A stretch of 38,431 bases of DNA, taken from the NCBI GenBank assembly GCA_003249625.1, contig QKII01000372.1, positions 1 to 38,431 of the forward strand, written 5' to 3'. This DNA comes from Propionivibrio sp. (GTDB lineage Bacteria; Pseudomonadota; Gammaproteobacteria; Burkholderiales; Rhodocyclaceae). The position numbers and the translations under genes are program-made. Below the pieces are notes generated by a model. It was not told the origin of the DNA. It made no database searches and saw only the letters and a list, made by a program, of their open reading frames with translations. Positions 29,714 through 38,394 of the stretch are shown one piece after another (position 1 is the stretch's first letter; every line of letters begins with the position of its first letter).

Positions 29714-29892
29714 CACTATATAAACGAGAAGAAGGCGATATCATCGTAAGTGTCGCTGAAGAGGAAGAAAGCGGCCTGTACTGCATCAAAGTGTGGAAAT
29801 CCGGAGAGTTCAAAGGATCGAAGAAGCTGACGCAACTGGAAGAGGCGGAGAAGCTTGCCGACATGATCGCAGATGGGGAATGTGATGTGTAG
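29710..29892 (+). CDS. Small acidic hypothetical protein
   Basis: This 60-residue protein (EGDIIVSVAEEEESGLYCIK, then a helix EEAEKLADMIADG) is a likely beta hairpin plus helix. It overlaps both neighbours. GGAG lies 8 bases before the ATG. Function unknown. Confidence 0.5.
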   Translation: MTLYKREEGDIIVSVAEEEESGLYCIKVWKSGEFKGSKKLTQLEEAEKLADMIADGECDV

Positions 29893-30406
29893 CATCTCTC
29901 CTATGCAAAAAGCCATCATTTACGGTTCAGTGATGGGAAGCATTCTGAATGAATATTCCCACAAAGAACAAACAAAAGCCATTAACCAGATCCGCGCCGA
30001 CATTCGCAAAATGATGTCCTCCCGGAGCCGTACAAATTACAAAGAGCTCCACGGCGCCATCATGATAGCAGACAGGGCATGGAAGCGTGCAATAGACCAT
30101 TTCGCAGCGAAGAACATCTCAATCGAGGCTATCAGGACGACGGCAAACCTATATGCAGCTGCGCCTGAAGAACTGAAACGATTCGCAAATATCACTCAAA
30201 AGAAGATTGATGCGCTGGAGCGGTCAGCAGACCATTCGACAAGCCTCGACGTCGAGATGAGCTCCCACGAAGTATCTGACTATATTATCGGAGCTGTGAA
30301 CGAAGCAATTGGCGCAGGCAAGAAAGAATCAAAGCTTTCCGGGATGAAACGCAAAGCTGAAACGATGGCAAACTTGAAACGAATGGAAGCGGAGTGCGGG
30401 CTATGA
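29885..30406 (+). CDS. Hypothetical helical protein
   Basis: This 173-residue protein is helical and charged throughout (QTKAINQIRADIRKMMSSRS; IMIADRAWKRAIDHFAAKN; LSGMKRKAETMANLKRMEAE). ATG at 29885 follows GGGGAA by 4 bases and is preferred to an in-frame ATG 12 bases earlier. It closes the cassette. No family recognised. Confidence 0.55.
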   Translation: MCSISPMQKAIIYGSVMGSILNEYSHKEQTKAINQIRADIRKMMSSRSRTNYKELHGAIMIADRAWKRAIDHFAAKNISIEAIRTTANLYAAAPEELKRFANITQKKIDALERSADHSTSLDVEMSSHEVSDYIIGAVNEAIGAGKKESKLSGMKRKAETMANLKRMEAECGL

Positions 30407-30679
30407 GGCCAAAAGCAATCCAAATGAAATAACCATCCGGGCAACATCCCCACGCTGCTCCCGGTGCAACTGCACGGAAGCAGGAGCGGGACGCAAAACT
30501 GGTCATGGAACGGTGACACCGAGAAGCCGACACTGAAACCGAGCGTCCTCCTGGGACCGACAATGTATGGCGACACGCTGTACCGCAGCCATTCGTTCAT
30601 CAACGACGGCGATGTCAGATACCTGGACGACTGCTCGCACGAGCTTCGCGGGCAGACGGTTCCACTGAAGGAGGTGTAG
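30404..30679 (+). pseudogene. Frameshifted DUF6527-like gene
   Basis: A start (MRPKAIQMK) overlaps the previous stop as TATGAG but meets TAA after nine codons. In the +1 frame the coding pattern continues: PTLLPVQLHGSR, then NWSWNGDTEKPTLKPSVLL, SHSFINDGDVRYLDDCSH, ELRGQTVPL. The second part matches DUF6527-like phage proteins. Without one A near 30427 the two parts would be one gene of about 91 residues. A downstream GTG (30464) lacks a ribosome site. It is either a recent pseudogene, an error, or a +1 shift at AAA TAA. Confidence 0.5.
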
Positions 30680-30730
30680 ATGTCACACCGAAGAAAACGC
30701 ACCGCCTCACGCCGGCGCAGAAGAAGTTGA
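30680..30730 (+). CDS. Arg-rich micro-ORF
   Basis: This 16-residue reading (MSHRRKRTASRRRRRS) follows GGAGGTGTAG and overlaps nothing else. It may be a very small basic peptide or only a remnant; the strong ribosome site is the reason to list it. Confidence 0.25.
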   Translation: MSHRRKRTASRRRRRS

Positions 30731-30767
30731 TGCTCCACCCCATCAACGAAGTGGTTTTGCGCTCGCG

Positions 30768-30807
30768 TTTCGATAATTCAAAAAATGCTATACTAGCAGT
30801 ATCGAAA
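30768..30807. promoter_or_regulatory. Inverted repeat around a -10 box before the structural gene
   Basis: TTTCGATA and TATCGAAA (perfect 8-bp arms) flank a 24-base spacer with TATACT (30789-30794), a -10-like box without a clear -35. The right arm runs into the AAAGGA ribosome site of the next gene, so binding or folding could affect both transcription and translation. Confidence 0.4.
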
Positions 30808-30815
30808 GGAAGTGC

Positions 30816-32048
30816 ATGCCTGGAGCCGGTCAGTTTAATCCCAACATTGCTACGATACCAAACCACTCCGATCGTGCGGGCAATTTCCCGTTTGTTAGCA
30901 TGTTTGGAGATCTTGTTTCAGGTCAACGAACAGATGAAATTATCGTATCTTTTCAGTTCGGAATATCAGCATACGACGTGATTTACGATGCCAATACGAC
31001 CAGCGACCTATCACATGCTGGAGGAAAAGCGGTGCTCTCGTCAGGCAGCGACACGGACCCTGCGAGAATGGTGTCTCGTCTCCCCCTGCGATACCCTGCA
31101 GGCCATATGGCGTATGCGCTTTTTTCCGCTTCGTGGCAAAACTACGGCTCAGGATCTGCGTATGCCGGTCCGCTATGCTACGATGGAGGGTTTTTCGTCG
31201 GGTTCCACGATGGAGACTTCGTGGTTGGTAGGCGAAAAGATGGCGCCGACGAACTAATCTACGAGGACGGCATGGACTACAAGATAATCTCCGACGATCC
31301 GTATCTCGACTTCTCCCTCATCCCAGGAAATAATAACCTGTTCTGCGTCACCTACGGCGATATGGCTGCGGCCCCGGCCACATTCTGGGTTTTGACGAAT
31401 GTAGGGTGGATACCGTTTCACACGATCAGGCAGGAGAACGGGTCTCCAGATGTCCCGGTAGGCAATCCGTCCGTACCCATCATGTTTGAGGTAAGAGGCC
31501 CTGGGATATCAATTTCAACGAGGGCATTTTCGGGCGGGTTTGTCGGGCACGATACAGCCGTGAACGCGCGCCCACACGGATACAAGAGAACTGGCGTATC
31601 GGTAGCAGGAGGGGCCACGGAAACAATCGTGGTTTTCAGGATCCCAGACACGTTCAAAGGAGCGCCAAACTGCACTATTTCAGAGCTCATAAACTACCTG
31701 TTTTATGTTGATGCCCCGGCGCTTGGATCCGGGACAGTCGAATTTGAGATACTGGCAAACCCTACTATTACCGTAGAGGGAGATTTCGCACCGGTAGAAG
31801 CGACAGAGTCCCCGATAGAATACAGCATCAACACAACGATTAATCAGAGCACAGGAATGATGAGGGCATACGGTCCGGTACATTTCGCATCTCAGGGAAA
31901 TGTGTCTGCAACCGCTCCCGGAAATTTCGACGCCATGGCCGCCGGACTCGTGGGGGCAAGGGGCGACGTATTCGCTCTTATCGCGAGGAACACATCAACA
32001 ACTACAGTTACGGTAAGAACAGCACTTTTTTGGAGGGACAGAATATGA
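30816..32048 (+). CDS. Putative virion-associated structural protein
   Basis: This 410-residue protein matches a recurrent phage family with FGDLVSGQRTDEIIVSFQFG near residue 30, RMVSRLPLRYPAGHMAYALF near residue 85, then GFFVGFHDGDFVVGRR and GWIPFHTIRQENGSPDVPVG. Members are large beta-rich proteins near head genes and may be capsid fibres or decorations. It stands before the portal gene with its own upstream regulatory region. The C-terminal third is Thr/Ser-rich beta structure. The ATG follows AAAGGAAG. Confidence 0.6.
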   Translation: MPGAGQFNPNIATIPNHSDRAGNFPFVSMFGDLVSGQRTDEIIVSFQFGISAYDVIYDANTTSDLSHAGGKAVLSSGSDTDPARMVSRLPLRYPAGHMAYALFSASWQNYGSGSAYAGPLCYDGGFFVGFHDGDFVVGRRKDGADELIYEDGMDYKIISDDPYLDFSLIPGNNNLFCVTYGDMAAAPATFWVLTNVGWIPFHTIRQENGSPDVPVGNPSVPIMFEVRGPGISISTRAFSGGFVGHDTAVNARPHGYKRTGVSVAGGATETIVVFRIPDTFKGAPNCTISELINYLFYVDAPALGSGTVEFEILANPTITVEGDFAPVEATESPIEYSINTTINQSTGMMRAYGPVHFASQGNVSATAPGNFDAMAAGLVGARGDVFALIARNTSTTTVTVRTALFWRDRI

Positions 32049-34045
32049 TCGAGATCCTGCACAATTCGCGGACAGGAACGAAACGACGTCCCCCTGAGCA
32101 GGGGACGATGGAAAATCTGGAGGCGTACGCAAATACGCCGATGTATTACTCGGCCCTGTCGCTAATTTCGGAATCCGTGGCATCGTCAGAATGGCAACTC
32201 TACGGGGTGCAGAACGAGCGCGGGAAATTCTATAGGCCGAAAGACATCCAGCGCGGAAAGGATCATGCGCGGCGCCTGAAAATGATCAAGCAGGCATCCG
32301 GGGAGCTACTGCAGGACACCCACCCCATGTACGACCTGCTTGATAATCCGAACCGTTACCTAGTAGGTCATGCCGCCATGCAGGTGTTCCAGCTCCACAT
32401 TGACGCGGTTGGGGAGGGGTATCTTATAAAGCAGCGCAATGGGATGGGAACTCCTATCGCGCTTTGGCCTATCCCCCCATCGTGGGTGATCGATATCCCA
32501 GGACCTTCCCAGGACAGCTTCAAATTCAGAATCGACTCTTCCGAAAAAGAGATTCCGATGTCTGAGGTCGTGTGGGCAAAGAAGCCGAATCCCGCCGACC
32601 CATACGGGCGCGGAACAGGGGTGGGGCGTGCCATCGCTGACGAGATCGACACAGACGAGTACGCTGCTAAGTTCCTGAAAGAGTTTTTCTACAACGATGC
32701 TACCCCTCCGATCCTTGTCACAGCGGCAGGGGCAAGCCCTGAGGATATCAAGAGGGTTGAAAATAAATGGATGTCCAAGCTGCGCGGATTCGGGAAGAAG
32801 TTCGCCCCGTTCTTCGCATCGTGGGACGCGAAGGTTGAGAAGATTGGGTACAGCCTCGACCAGCTGAAAATGGTCGATCTCAGGAAGTTTGAGCAGGACA
32901 TGATCCGAAACACGCTGCGCATTCCGCCGGAGAAGCTAGGGATTATCGAAAATTCGAATCGCTCCACTATAGAGGCCGCAGACCACATCTTTACAACGAA
33001 TGTCTTGCTCCCTCGCCTCGAATTCCTGCGCAACGTTTTCCAGGAGCAGCTGGCGCCAGACTTCGACGACAGGATAATCGTTGATTTCGTCTCCCCGGTC
33101 AAGGAAGACCGCGACTTCAGACTGCTCGTCATGCAGGCGCGGCCGCAGTCGTTCAGCGACAATGAGGTCCGGCAGCTAGCAGGGTTCGAGCCTGAGCCAT
33201 GGGGTGATGAACGGTGGGCACCGTTTACCATCGCCCCCCTTCCGGCGAAGAGTGTGAAGAGGCTGATCAAGCGGACAAAAGAGCTCGACCAGTCACACAT
33301 CATCGAAAACGTCCTCCAGGCAGTTACAGGTCCGGAGATGGCTTCCGTACTTGAGCAGAGCGCATATCGATCTATCAGCGTTTTTGGACGTCGCACGATG
33401 TCGCTCGCAGACCTGTCTCCTGACGACTTTATCGAAGAGTCGCCGGAGGTAGTGCACTATGCCAACGCTGAGACAGCAAGCCGCGTTACCGGGATCATTG
33501 ACAAGACGACGCGCGATTCTCTGCGGGCACAGCTCGTCGAAGGGTTCGAGGCCGGTGAGAACATAGAGGCTATAGCGGACCGGGTGCAGAGCGTGTTCGA
33601 CGACGCATCGCGCCGCAGGGCGATCACGATAGCCAGGACAGAAACGGTTAGATCGTCGAACTTCGGATCGATGGAGGCTATGCGGCAGGCGGGCATCGGC
33701 GAAAAGATGTGGCTGTCGTCGCGTGACGATCGCGTGAGGGAGGCCCACATGCTTCTAGACGGCGTTACAATCCCGACGAACGGTCAGTTCACAAGCCCGA
33801 TAACTGGCGCGTTTGCAGTACATCCTGGGGCGTTCGGCGATGCCGAAGATGATATCAACTGCCGGTGCACTGTCATCCCGGTATCTACAGGGACACGCGG
33901 TGCCGACGCTACAGTAAGGAAGGGAATCTGGAAAGCGGCAGAGGCGGACCGCAGGCCGATCGAAACACAGACCGCCAAGGTCGTTAAGGCGGCGTTTGAA
34001 GCACAGAAAGCAAGGGCAATCGAGGCCCTGAAAGGAGCGGTGTGA
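32045..34045 (+). CDS. Portal protein fused to a MuF-like domain
   Basis: This 666-residue protein joins two usual head proteins. Residues to about 440 look like an HK97-type portal (NTPMYYSALSLISESVASSE; KFLKEFFYNDATPPILV; RNTLRIPPEKLGIIENSNRS). Residues about 470-625 match the MuF (SPP1 gp7-like) domain: AITIARTETVRSSNFGSMEA, DDRVREAHMLLDG, HPGAFGDAEDDINCRCTVIP. The portal ring is the DNA gate of the head; MuF proteins are minor head proteins. ATG at 32045 overlaps the preceding stop as ATGA and follows GGAGGG. Confidence 0.85.
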   Translation: MIEILHNSRTGTKRRPPEQGTMENLEAYANTPMYYSALSLISESVASSEWQLYGVQNERGKFYRPKDIQRGKDHARRLKMIKQASGELLQDTHPMYDLLDNPNRYLVGHAAMQVFQLHIDAVGEGYLIKQRNGMGTPIALWPIPPSWVIDIPGPSQDSFKFRIDSSEKEIPMSEVVWAKKPNPADPYGRGTGVGRAIADEIDTDEYAAKFLKEFFYNDATPPILVTAAGASPEDIKRVENKWMSKLRGFGKKFAPFFASWDAKVEKIGYSLDQLKMVDLRKFEQDMIRNTLRIPPEKLGIIENSNRSTIEAADHIFTTNVLLPRLEFLRNVFQEQLAPDFDDRIIVDFVSPVKEDRDFRLLVMQARPQSFSDNEVRQLAGFEPEPWGDERWAPFTIAPLPAKSVKRLIKRTKELDQSHIIENVLQAVTGPEMASVLEQSAYRSISVFGRRTMSLADLSPDDFIEESPEVVHYANAETASRVTGIIDKTTRDSLRAQLVEGFEAGENIEAIADRVQSVFDDASRRRAITIARTETVRSSNFGSMEAMRQAGIGEKMWLSSRDDRVREAHMLLDGVTIPTNGQFTSPITGAFAVHPGAFGDAEDDINCRCTVIPVSTGTRGADATVRKGIWKAAEADRRPIETQTAKVVKAAFEAQKARAIEALKGAV

Positions 34046-34317
34046 TGCCTATTCCATTTTGGGGAAGAGCGAGGAGCAGAGAGATTATGAGAAGTGGCAC
34101 TGTATGGGTCGTAGGGAAGTCGCTGCATAATAGGCACGAGGACGCATGGGAGCTTGTCGGAGTGTTCACGTCCGAAAAGTTGGCTATCGATGCATGCGGA
34201 GGGCACTGGGACTATTTCGTCGGACCTGTTATAATTAACAAGGCGTTTCCAGACGGACCAACGAAATGGGATGGTGCGTACTACCCAGCCTATATCAAAG
34301 CAAAGGAGAGTGAATGA
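34045..34317 (+). CDS. Small conserved phage protein
   Basis: This 90-residue protein (VWVVGKSLHNRHEDAWELVG, VFTSEKLAIDAC, DYFVGPVIINKAFPD, WDGAYYP) belongs to a common type of small phage proteins of unknown function, probably cytoplasmic. It follows AAAGGAG and overlaps the protease start by 4 bp. Confidence 0.6.
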   Translation: MPIPFWGRARSREIMRSGTVWVVGKSLHNRHEDAWELVGVFTSEKLAIDACGGHWDYFVGPVIINKAFPDGPTKWDGAYYPAYIKAKESE

Positions 34318-35828
34318 GGCAGTACATCGGCAGGGACCAGTTCCTCAAAAACGGAGGCGGCGACCTGCGAAAAGGCGTTACCGCGCAGATCGTCAAGGAG
34401 ATCGTCGGCGACACGACGAAAATGTCGGCAGTAATCAGCACATCCTCTCTCGACCGAGACGGCGACACGATCAGGGCCGACGGGTGGGACCTCGACAACT
34501 ACAAGGCGAACCCCGTTATCCTGTTCGCCCATAAATCGCACGAACTCCCTGTTGCGCGGTCTGCCGACGTGTTCGTCCGGGCCGAGAAGCTCCATCAGCA
34601 GCATCTCGACTTCACCCCGCGCGAGGTGTACGAGTTCGGCTACACGGTCGGAAAGATGCTGGAGCTCGGGTATCTAAATGCGTTCTCAGTCGGGTTCAGC
34701 CCGATCGAGTGGACAGAACGGAGCGACGGAAGCGGAATCGACTTTCACCGGCAGGAGCTCCTGGAAAACTCTATCGTCCCGGTCCCTGCAAATCCGCAGG
34801 CACTCATCGAGGCAAAGGCGAAGCTCGACACGCGTTCCGTGAAGGCCATGCGCGACTGGATGGAGCTCGCCCTAGATACATGGGAAGAAACGGACGGGCT
34901 GCTTATTCCTAAGAGCAATCTCGAACAGGCATATAAGGTGTGCACCGGGGCAGGATGCACGATCACACAACCGAAAGGAGAAAAGATGAGCAAGAAATTC
35001 AAAGCGCTGACATTCGCGGAGACGATGCGCGACATGGAACTGTCAGATGCATTCTGGGAAGCGTACCGCGTCCTTGACAACACGATCTGGGACAACATGG
35101 AGGCGGTCAGAAACAACGAAATCGACCCAGAATCTCTGGCAATGAACATCGCCGACGCCGCGGCAGCTTTTGCCGACTCGCTGAAAGCTGACATTGAAGA
35201 AGAGATGCAGGAAGGGGCAGAGCCGGAGCAGAATCAGAATGCGGAAGGCGACGTGAAAAAAGCTGCTATCTCATATGACGACGCTCATCCTGACGGAACT
35301 CCGAAAGCGCCGGAGGGCGAAGAGTGGGACGGTCCTGCTGAAGTGGCGGCGGCAGAAGTAGAGGACCTGAAGGTCATGTGCGCATGGGTGGACGAAGAGG
35401 CCGAAGACGTCAAGCAGGGCTATAAACTGCCTCACCACAAAGCCGACGGCGAACACACTCTTGTATGGCGCGGCGTCACTGGAGCCATGGGTGCACTGCT
35501 CGGAGCACGCGGCGGCGTTCAAATTCCGGAGTCTGACCGCCAGGGAGTCTACGATCACCTGTCCCGCCACTATTCCGACTTCGATCGTGAGGCCCCGGAG
35601 TTCAGAATGCTCGAGGAGGGGGAGGAGTTCGACTTTGAAACCGGACTTGTGGTAAAATCACAGGAGACAGCGGTGATGAAGGAGCTCAAGGCACTTCGGA
35701 CTGAGGTCGAAACTCTGAAGGCGGTGGCCGGGGCAAAACCCCAGAAGTCCTCCGACGATGAAATCGCGGCTTATGTCAAAGAGGTGACCGTTGAGGTCCT
35801 GAAAGAAATCACAGGCAAACTCGATTAA
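34314..35828 (+). CDS. HK97-type prohead protease with C-terminal scaffold extension
   Basis: This 504-residue protein has a protease domain in the first 170 residues: VILFAHKSHELPVARS with His73, YLNAFSVGFSP with Ser125, and ELLENSIVPVPANPQAL, as in HK97 proteases. Further on are an acidic helical region, a domain with YKLPHHKADGEHTLVWRGVT and GARGGVQIPESDRQGVYDHL (about residues 370-430), and a C-terminal coiled coil (KELKALRTEVETLKA). The extension probably serves as scaffold and is removed by the protease during head maturation. Confidence 0.8.
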   Translation: MRQYIGRDQFLKNGGGDLRKGVTAQIVKEIVGDTTKMSAVISTSSLDRDGDTIRADGWDLDNYKANPVILFAHKSHELPVARSADVFVRAEKLHQQHLDFTPREVYEFGYTVGKMLELGYLNAFSVGFSPIEWTERSDGSGIDFHRQELLENSIVPVPANPQALIEAKAKLDTRSVKAMRDWMELALDTWEETDGLLIPKSNLEQAYKVCTGAGCTITQPKGEKMSKKFKALTFAETMRDMELSDAFWEAYRVLDNTIWDNMEAVRNNEIDPESLAMNIADAAAAFADSLKADIEEEMQEGAEPEQNQNAEGDVKKAAISYDDAHPDGTPKAPEGEEWDGPAEVAAAEVEDLKVMCAWVDEEAEDVKQGYKLPHHKADGEHTLVWRGVTGAMGALLGARGGVQIPESDRQGVYDHLSRHYSDFDREAPEFRMLEEGEEFDFETGLVVKSQETAVMKELKALRTEVETLKAVAGAKPQKSSDDEIAAYVKEVTVEVLKEITGKLD

Positions 35829-35840
35829 AAAGGAGAGACG

Positions 35841-37016
35841 ATGCTGACACAAGAACAGAAAGACGCGATCCGCGGCGAGGTTACATCCGCCATCAAGGAC
35901 GCTCTCAAGGGCGGGGGAACTCCTCCGATCACTACACCGCAGGTAAGCGTATCCGGACCGACACAGGACCAGGTAAAGCGCTTTAAGATGGGTTCTATGA
36001 TCCACGCCGTAACGATGGCGAAGCACATGGGCCTGCCGGTCAAACAGTACGTTAAAGAGAACTTTAACGACTTCCAGAAAGGCATTTTCTACGCGAAGAC
36101 CCCGACGGCGATGAACTCTACCGAGTTTACTTACGGCGGCGCGTTCATTCAGGGAGACATGGGCGAAGACATCATCCCGGCGCTTACGGCCGCGGCGGTC
36201 GTTCGCGGTTCCAACCCGCAGATGGTCCCGATGCCGTCAGGCTCCTATACGCAGCGCAAACTTACGCAGGGTTCAACGGCGCAGTACATCGGCGAAAACG
36301 AAGCGGGTAGTACCAGCCGGCCGACAACTGGTATCATCCAGCTGACAGCTAAAAAACTGATCACCACTGTGCCGTTCAGCAACTCGCTGATTCGCCGGGC
36401 CGATACGATGTCGTTTGAAATGATCGGAAACCAGATGATGCGCGATGCGGCGGCCCGCGAAGACCTGGCGTTTATCCGGGGCCTCGGAACTGCGAATACA
36501 CCGAAGGGTTTCCGCTACATCGCCCCGACAGCGAACGTGCTGACGATGACAGGCTCCGTGTCAGCCACTACCGTGCAGACCGACATCAGTCGTATGGTAA
36601 CAGCAATCTACGGTCAAAACGTCCTACCGGTACGTCCGACGTGGATCATGCCGCTGCGCGTGCGTGAATATCTGTCAAATCTCAAGGACAACGGCCAGAA
36701 GGTTTACCCGTCCATCGACGAGACGAACACTCTGAAAGGCCACCCGATCCGCGTGTCCAATCAGATCCCGACCACGCTCGGAGGCGGTACGAACGAAACT
36801 GAGGTCTACCTGGTAGACATGGGCTACGTCCTGATCGGCGATACCTACGACTACACCCTCGACACATTCGACGGTGCGACGTACACGGACGGTTCCAACA
36901 CGGTCTACGCAGTGCAGCAGGATGAGAGCGTTGTTCGCCTGATCGGTGAACACGATATGGGCATGCAGTACGACGAGGCTGTCGCGGTTCTTACCGGAGT
37001 AACCTGGGGCGCGTAA
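35841..37016 (+). CDS. Major capsid protein, HK97 family
   Basis: This 391-residue protein is an HK97-like major capsid protein: a helical N-terminal part that may be cleaved (EQKDAIRGEVTSAIKDALKG), IPALTAAAVVRGSNPQMVPM, GNQMMRDAAAREDLAFIRGL, and YGQNVLPVRPTWIMPLRVRE. It builds the icosahedral head. It follows the protease by 12 bp with AAGGAGAGACG. The strong site and codon use fit a highly expressed protein. Confidence 0.9.
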   Translation: MLTQEQKDAIRGEVTSAIKDALKGGGTPPITTPQVSVSGPTQDQVKRFKMGSMIHAVTMAKHMGLPVKQYVKENFNDFQKGIFYAKTPTAMNSTEFTYGGAFIQGDMGEDIIPALTAAAVVRGSNPQMVPMPSGSYTQRKLTQGSTAQYIGENEAGSTSRPTTGIIQLTAKKLITTVPFSNSLIRRADTMSFEMIGNQMMRDAAAREDLAFIRGLGTANTPKGFRYIAPTANVLTMTGSVSATTVQTDISRMVTAIYGQNVLPVRPTWIMPLRVREYLSNLKDNGQKVYPSIDETNTLKGHPIRVSNQIPTTLGGGTNETEVYLVDMGYVLIGDTYDYTLDTFDGATYTDGSNTVYAVQQDESVVRLIGEHDMGMQYDEAVAVLTGVTWGA

Positions 37017-37043
37017 GCGTCTCAGTGATTGGAAGGAGAAGAG

Positions 37044-37502
37044 ATGAACTACTCTACACAACATGATATCGGCTCCATCGTCGAGGGCAAGTTTGCCCTT
37101 ATCCCGAACGTAGTCACTGCAGGAGCTGCAGGCGACGGTACGGAACAAGACGGCGCATGGATTGACCGCGACGACCGCAATAGTGTGACGGTAGTGGTAC
37201 CGTACAGCGCCACACTCGCACAGGGCGCAACGCTGATACTGGCCGCTAACATTCAGGATGCCACTGCATCGGACGGTACAGGGGCATCAGACTTCGGTGA
37301 TGCATACGCCGCCGCAGTTGTTGCAACAGGAGATACAGGCGGATCAACTGAGACCGGGGAGATAGAGCTGAACATCGACCTTGGTCCGGCAAATCGCTAC
37401 ATCCGCGTGCAAGTAACGCCGACGCTTTCCGCAGCCGACACCGATACGGTTGCGCTTGCAGGGGTTGCGGTGCTTTCTGGCGCTCGCACCTACCCTATCT
37501 AG
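37044..37502 (+). CDS. Putative head decoration or stabilisation protein
   Basis: This 152-residue protein follows the major capsid gene, where decoration proteins are often encoded. It is Gly/Ala/Thr-rich and beta-rich (SVTVVVPYSATLAQGATLIL, NRYIRVQVTPTLS). It is not recognised with certainty. ATG at 37044 follows GGAAGGAGAAGAG; an upstream TTG is less likely. Confidence 0.55.
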   Translation: MNYSTQHDIGSIVEGKFALIPNVVTAGAAGDGTEQDGAWIDRDDRNSVTVVVPYSATLAQGATLILAANIQDATASDGTGASDFGDAYAAAVVATGDTGGSTETGEIELNIDLGPANRYIRVQVTPTLSAADTDTVALAGVAVLSGARTYPI

Positions 37503-37515
37503 GTGGGGGTGATGC

Positions 37516-37758
37516 ATGAAGCCAGTTAAAGCGATTAAGCCCATGCCCCCGTTCAATTCTGGTGAGGTATTTGGCCTTCCTGACGATCTGGCCGAAAAGG
37601 CTGTGAAAAAAGGCGATGCTGTTTTTGTCGATAAGAAGGGCAACCCGATCAAAATTGAAGAACCGGAACCGGAACAGACTGAAGAACCGGAACCGGAGCA
37701 AAAAGGGAGAGGCCGTGGAAGATCAAGAAAAGAAAGCCCCGAAACGCCGGACCTTTAA
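37516..37758 (+). CDS. Small protein with Glu/Pro repeat
   Basis: This 80-residue protein has an ordered start (FGLPDDLAEKAVKKGDAVFV), then a low-complexity repeat EEPEPEQTEEPEPEQ and a basic end. Such proteins occur between capsid and connector genes in phages and may be head-joining factors. GGTGGGGG lies just upstream. Confidence 0.55.
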   Translation: MKPVKAIKPMPPFNSGEVFGLPDDLAEKAVKKGDAVFVDKKGNPIKIEEPEPEQTEEPEPEQKGRGRGRSRKESPETPDL

Positions 37759-37780
37759 ACAGAAGATGGTTAAAAAATGA
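37715..37780 (+). CDS. Overlapping basic micro-ORF
   Basis: This 21-residue reading (GTG start; EDQEKKAPKRRTFKQKMVKK) lies in another frame over the end of the Glu/Pro protein, with AGGGAGAG upstream, and overlaps the connector start as ATGA. It could be a micro-protein, or an alternative end of the Glu/Pro protein reached by a frame change. Confidence 0.3.
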   Translation: MEDQEKKAPKRRTFKQKMVKK

Positions 37781-38394
37781 TTGAGATTGTCACAGCTCCG
37801 ACCGGGCACTATACCGACCTTGCAACCGTAAAAGCCCGCCTTGGAATCGATGGGACCGACTACGACGCGATGCTTACATCGATGATTGCATCGGCCACGT
37901 CATTCATCAATGGCTACTGCCGGCGCGAGATGCGGGAGCAGGTCGTTATTGAGACCGTGCCCGGGTCAGGAGAGGTGACGCTCAATCTTCAGGAGTTCCC
38001 CGTGACTTCTGTGGAGTACGTCAAGGTAAACGAATCGGAGACCGAGGAGTACAGCCTCGATACTGGTTCCGGCGTTCTACACAGAGATTACGGAGTATGG
38101 CCTATGGACCGGCTAGGGTCCGGAGGGGCTGCGCCTGATCCGGTTGGCAGAACCGGAAGGCTTAATGTTGAGGTCAAATACACCAGCGGGTATTCTGAAA
38201 TCCCGTATGACATCTCGGAGGCAGCCATTATGTATGTGACGGGTATGTTCCATGGGTCAGGGAGCGATATTGGCATCACGCAAAAAAGAGAAGGCGATCT
38301 CTCGATCATGTACTCTATAACATCAGGAGGGGCCCTGTCGTACATCGAATATATAAAGGAAAACATGCTCAAACCTTGGAGAAGGTGGGAGTAA
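37777..38394 (+). CDS. Head-tail connector, gp6-like
   Basis: This 205-residue protein fits the phage connector family (gp6-like): an N-terminal helical section (TDLATVKARLGIDGTDYDAM, LTSMIASATSFINGYCRREM), a beta middle, and LNVEVKYTSGYSEIPYDI followed by a helix. It forms the ring beneath the portal. Its end is repeated at the start of the window. Confidence 0.8.
   Translation: MIEIVTAPTGHYTDLATVKARLGIDGTDYDAMLTSMIASATSFINGYCRREMREQVVIETVPGSGEVTLNLQEFPVTSVEYVKVNESETEEYSLDTGSGVLHRDYGVWPMDRLGSGGAAPDPVGRTGRLNVEVKYTSGYSEIPYDISEAAIMYVTGMFHGSGSDIGITQKREGDLSIMYSITSGGALSYIEYIKENMLKPWRRWE

Noticed and set aside
28899..30406. Insertion sequence or transposon as the source of the accessory cassette
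   Set aside because: No transposase, terminal inverted repeats or target duplications were found at its borders.
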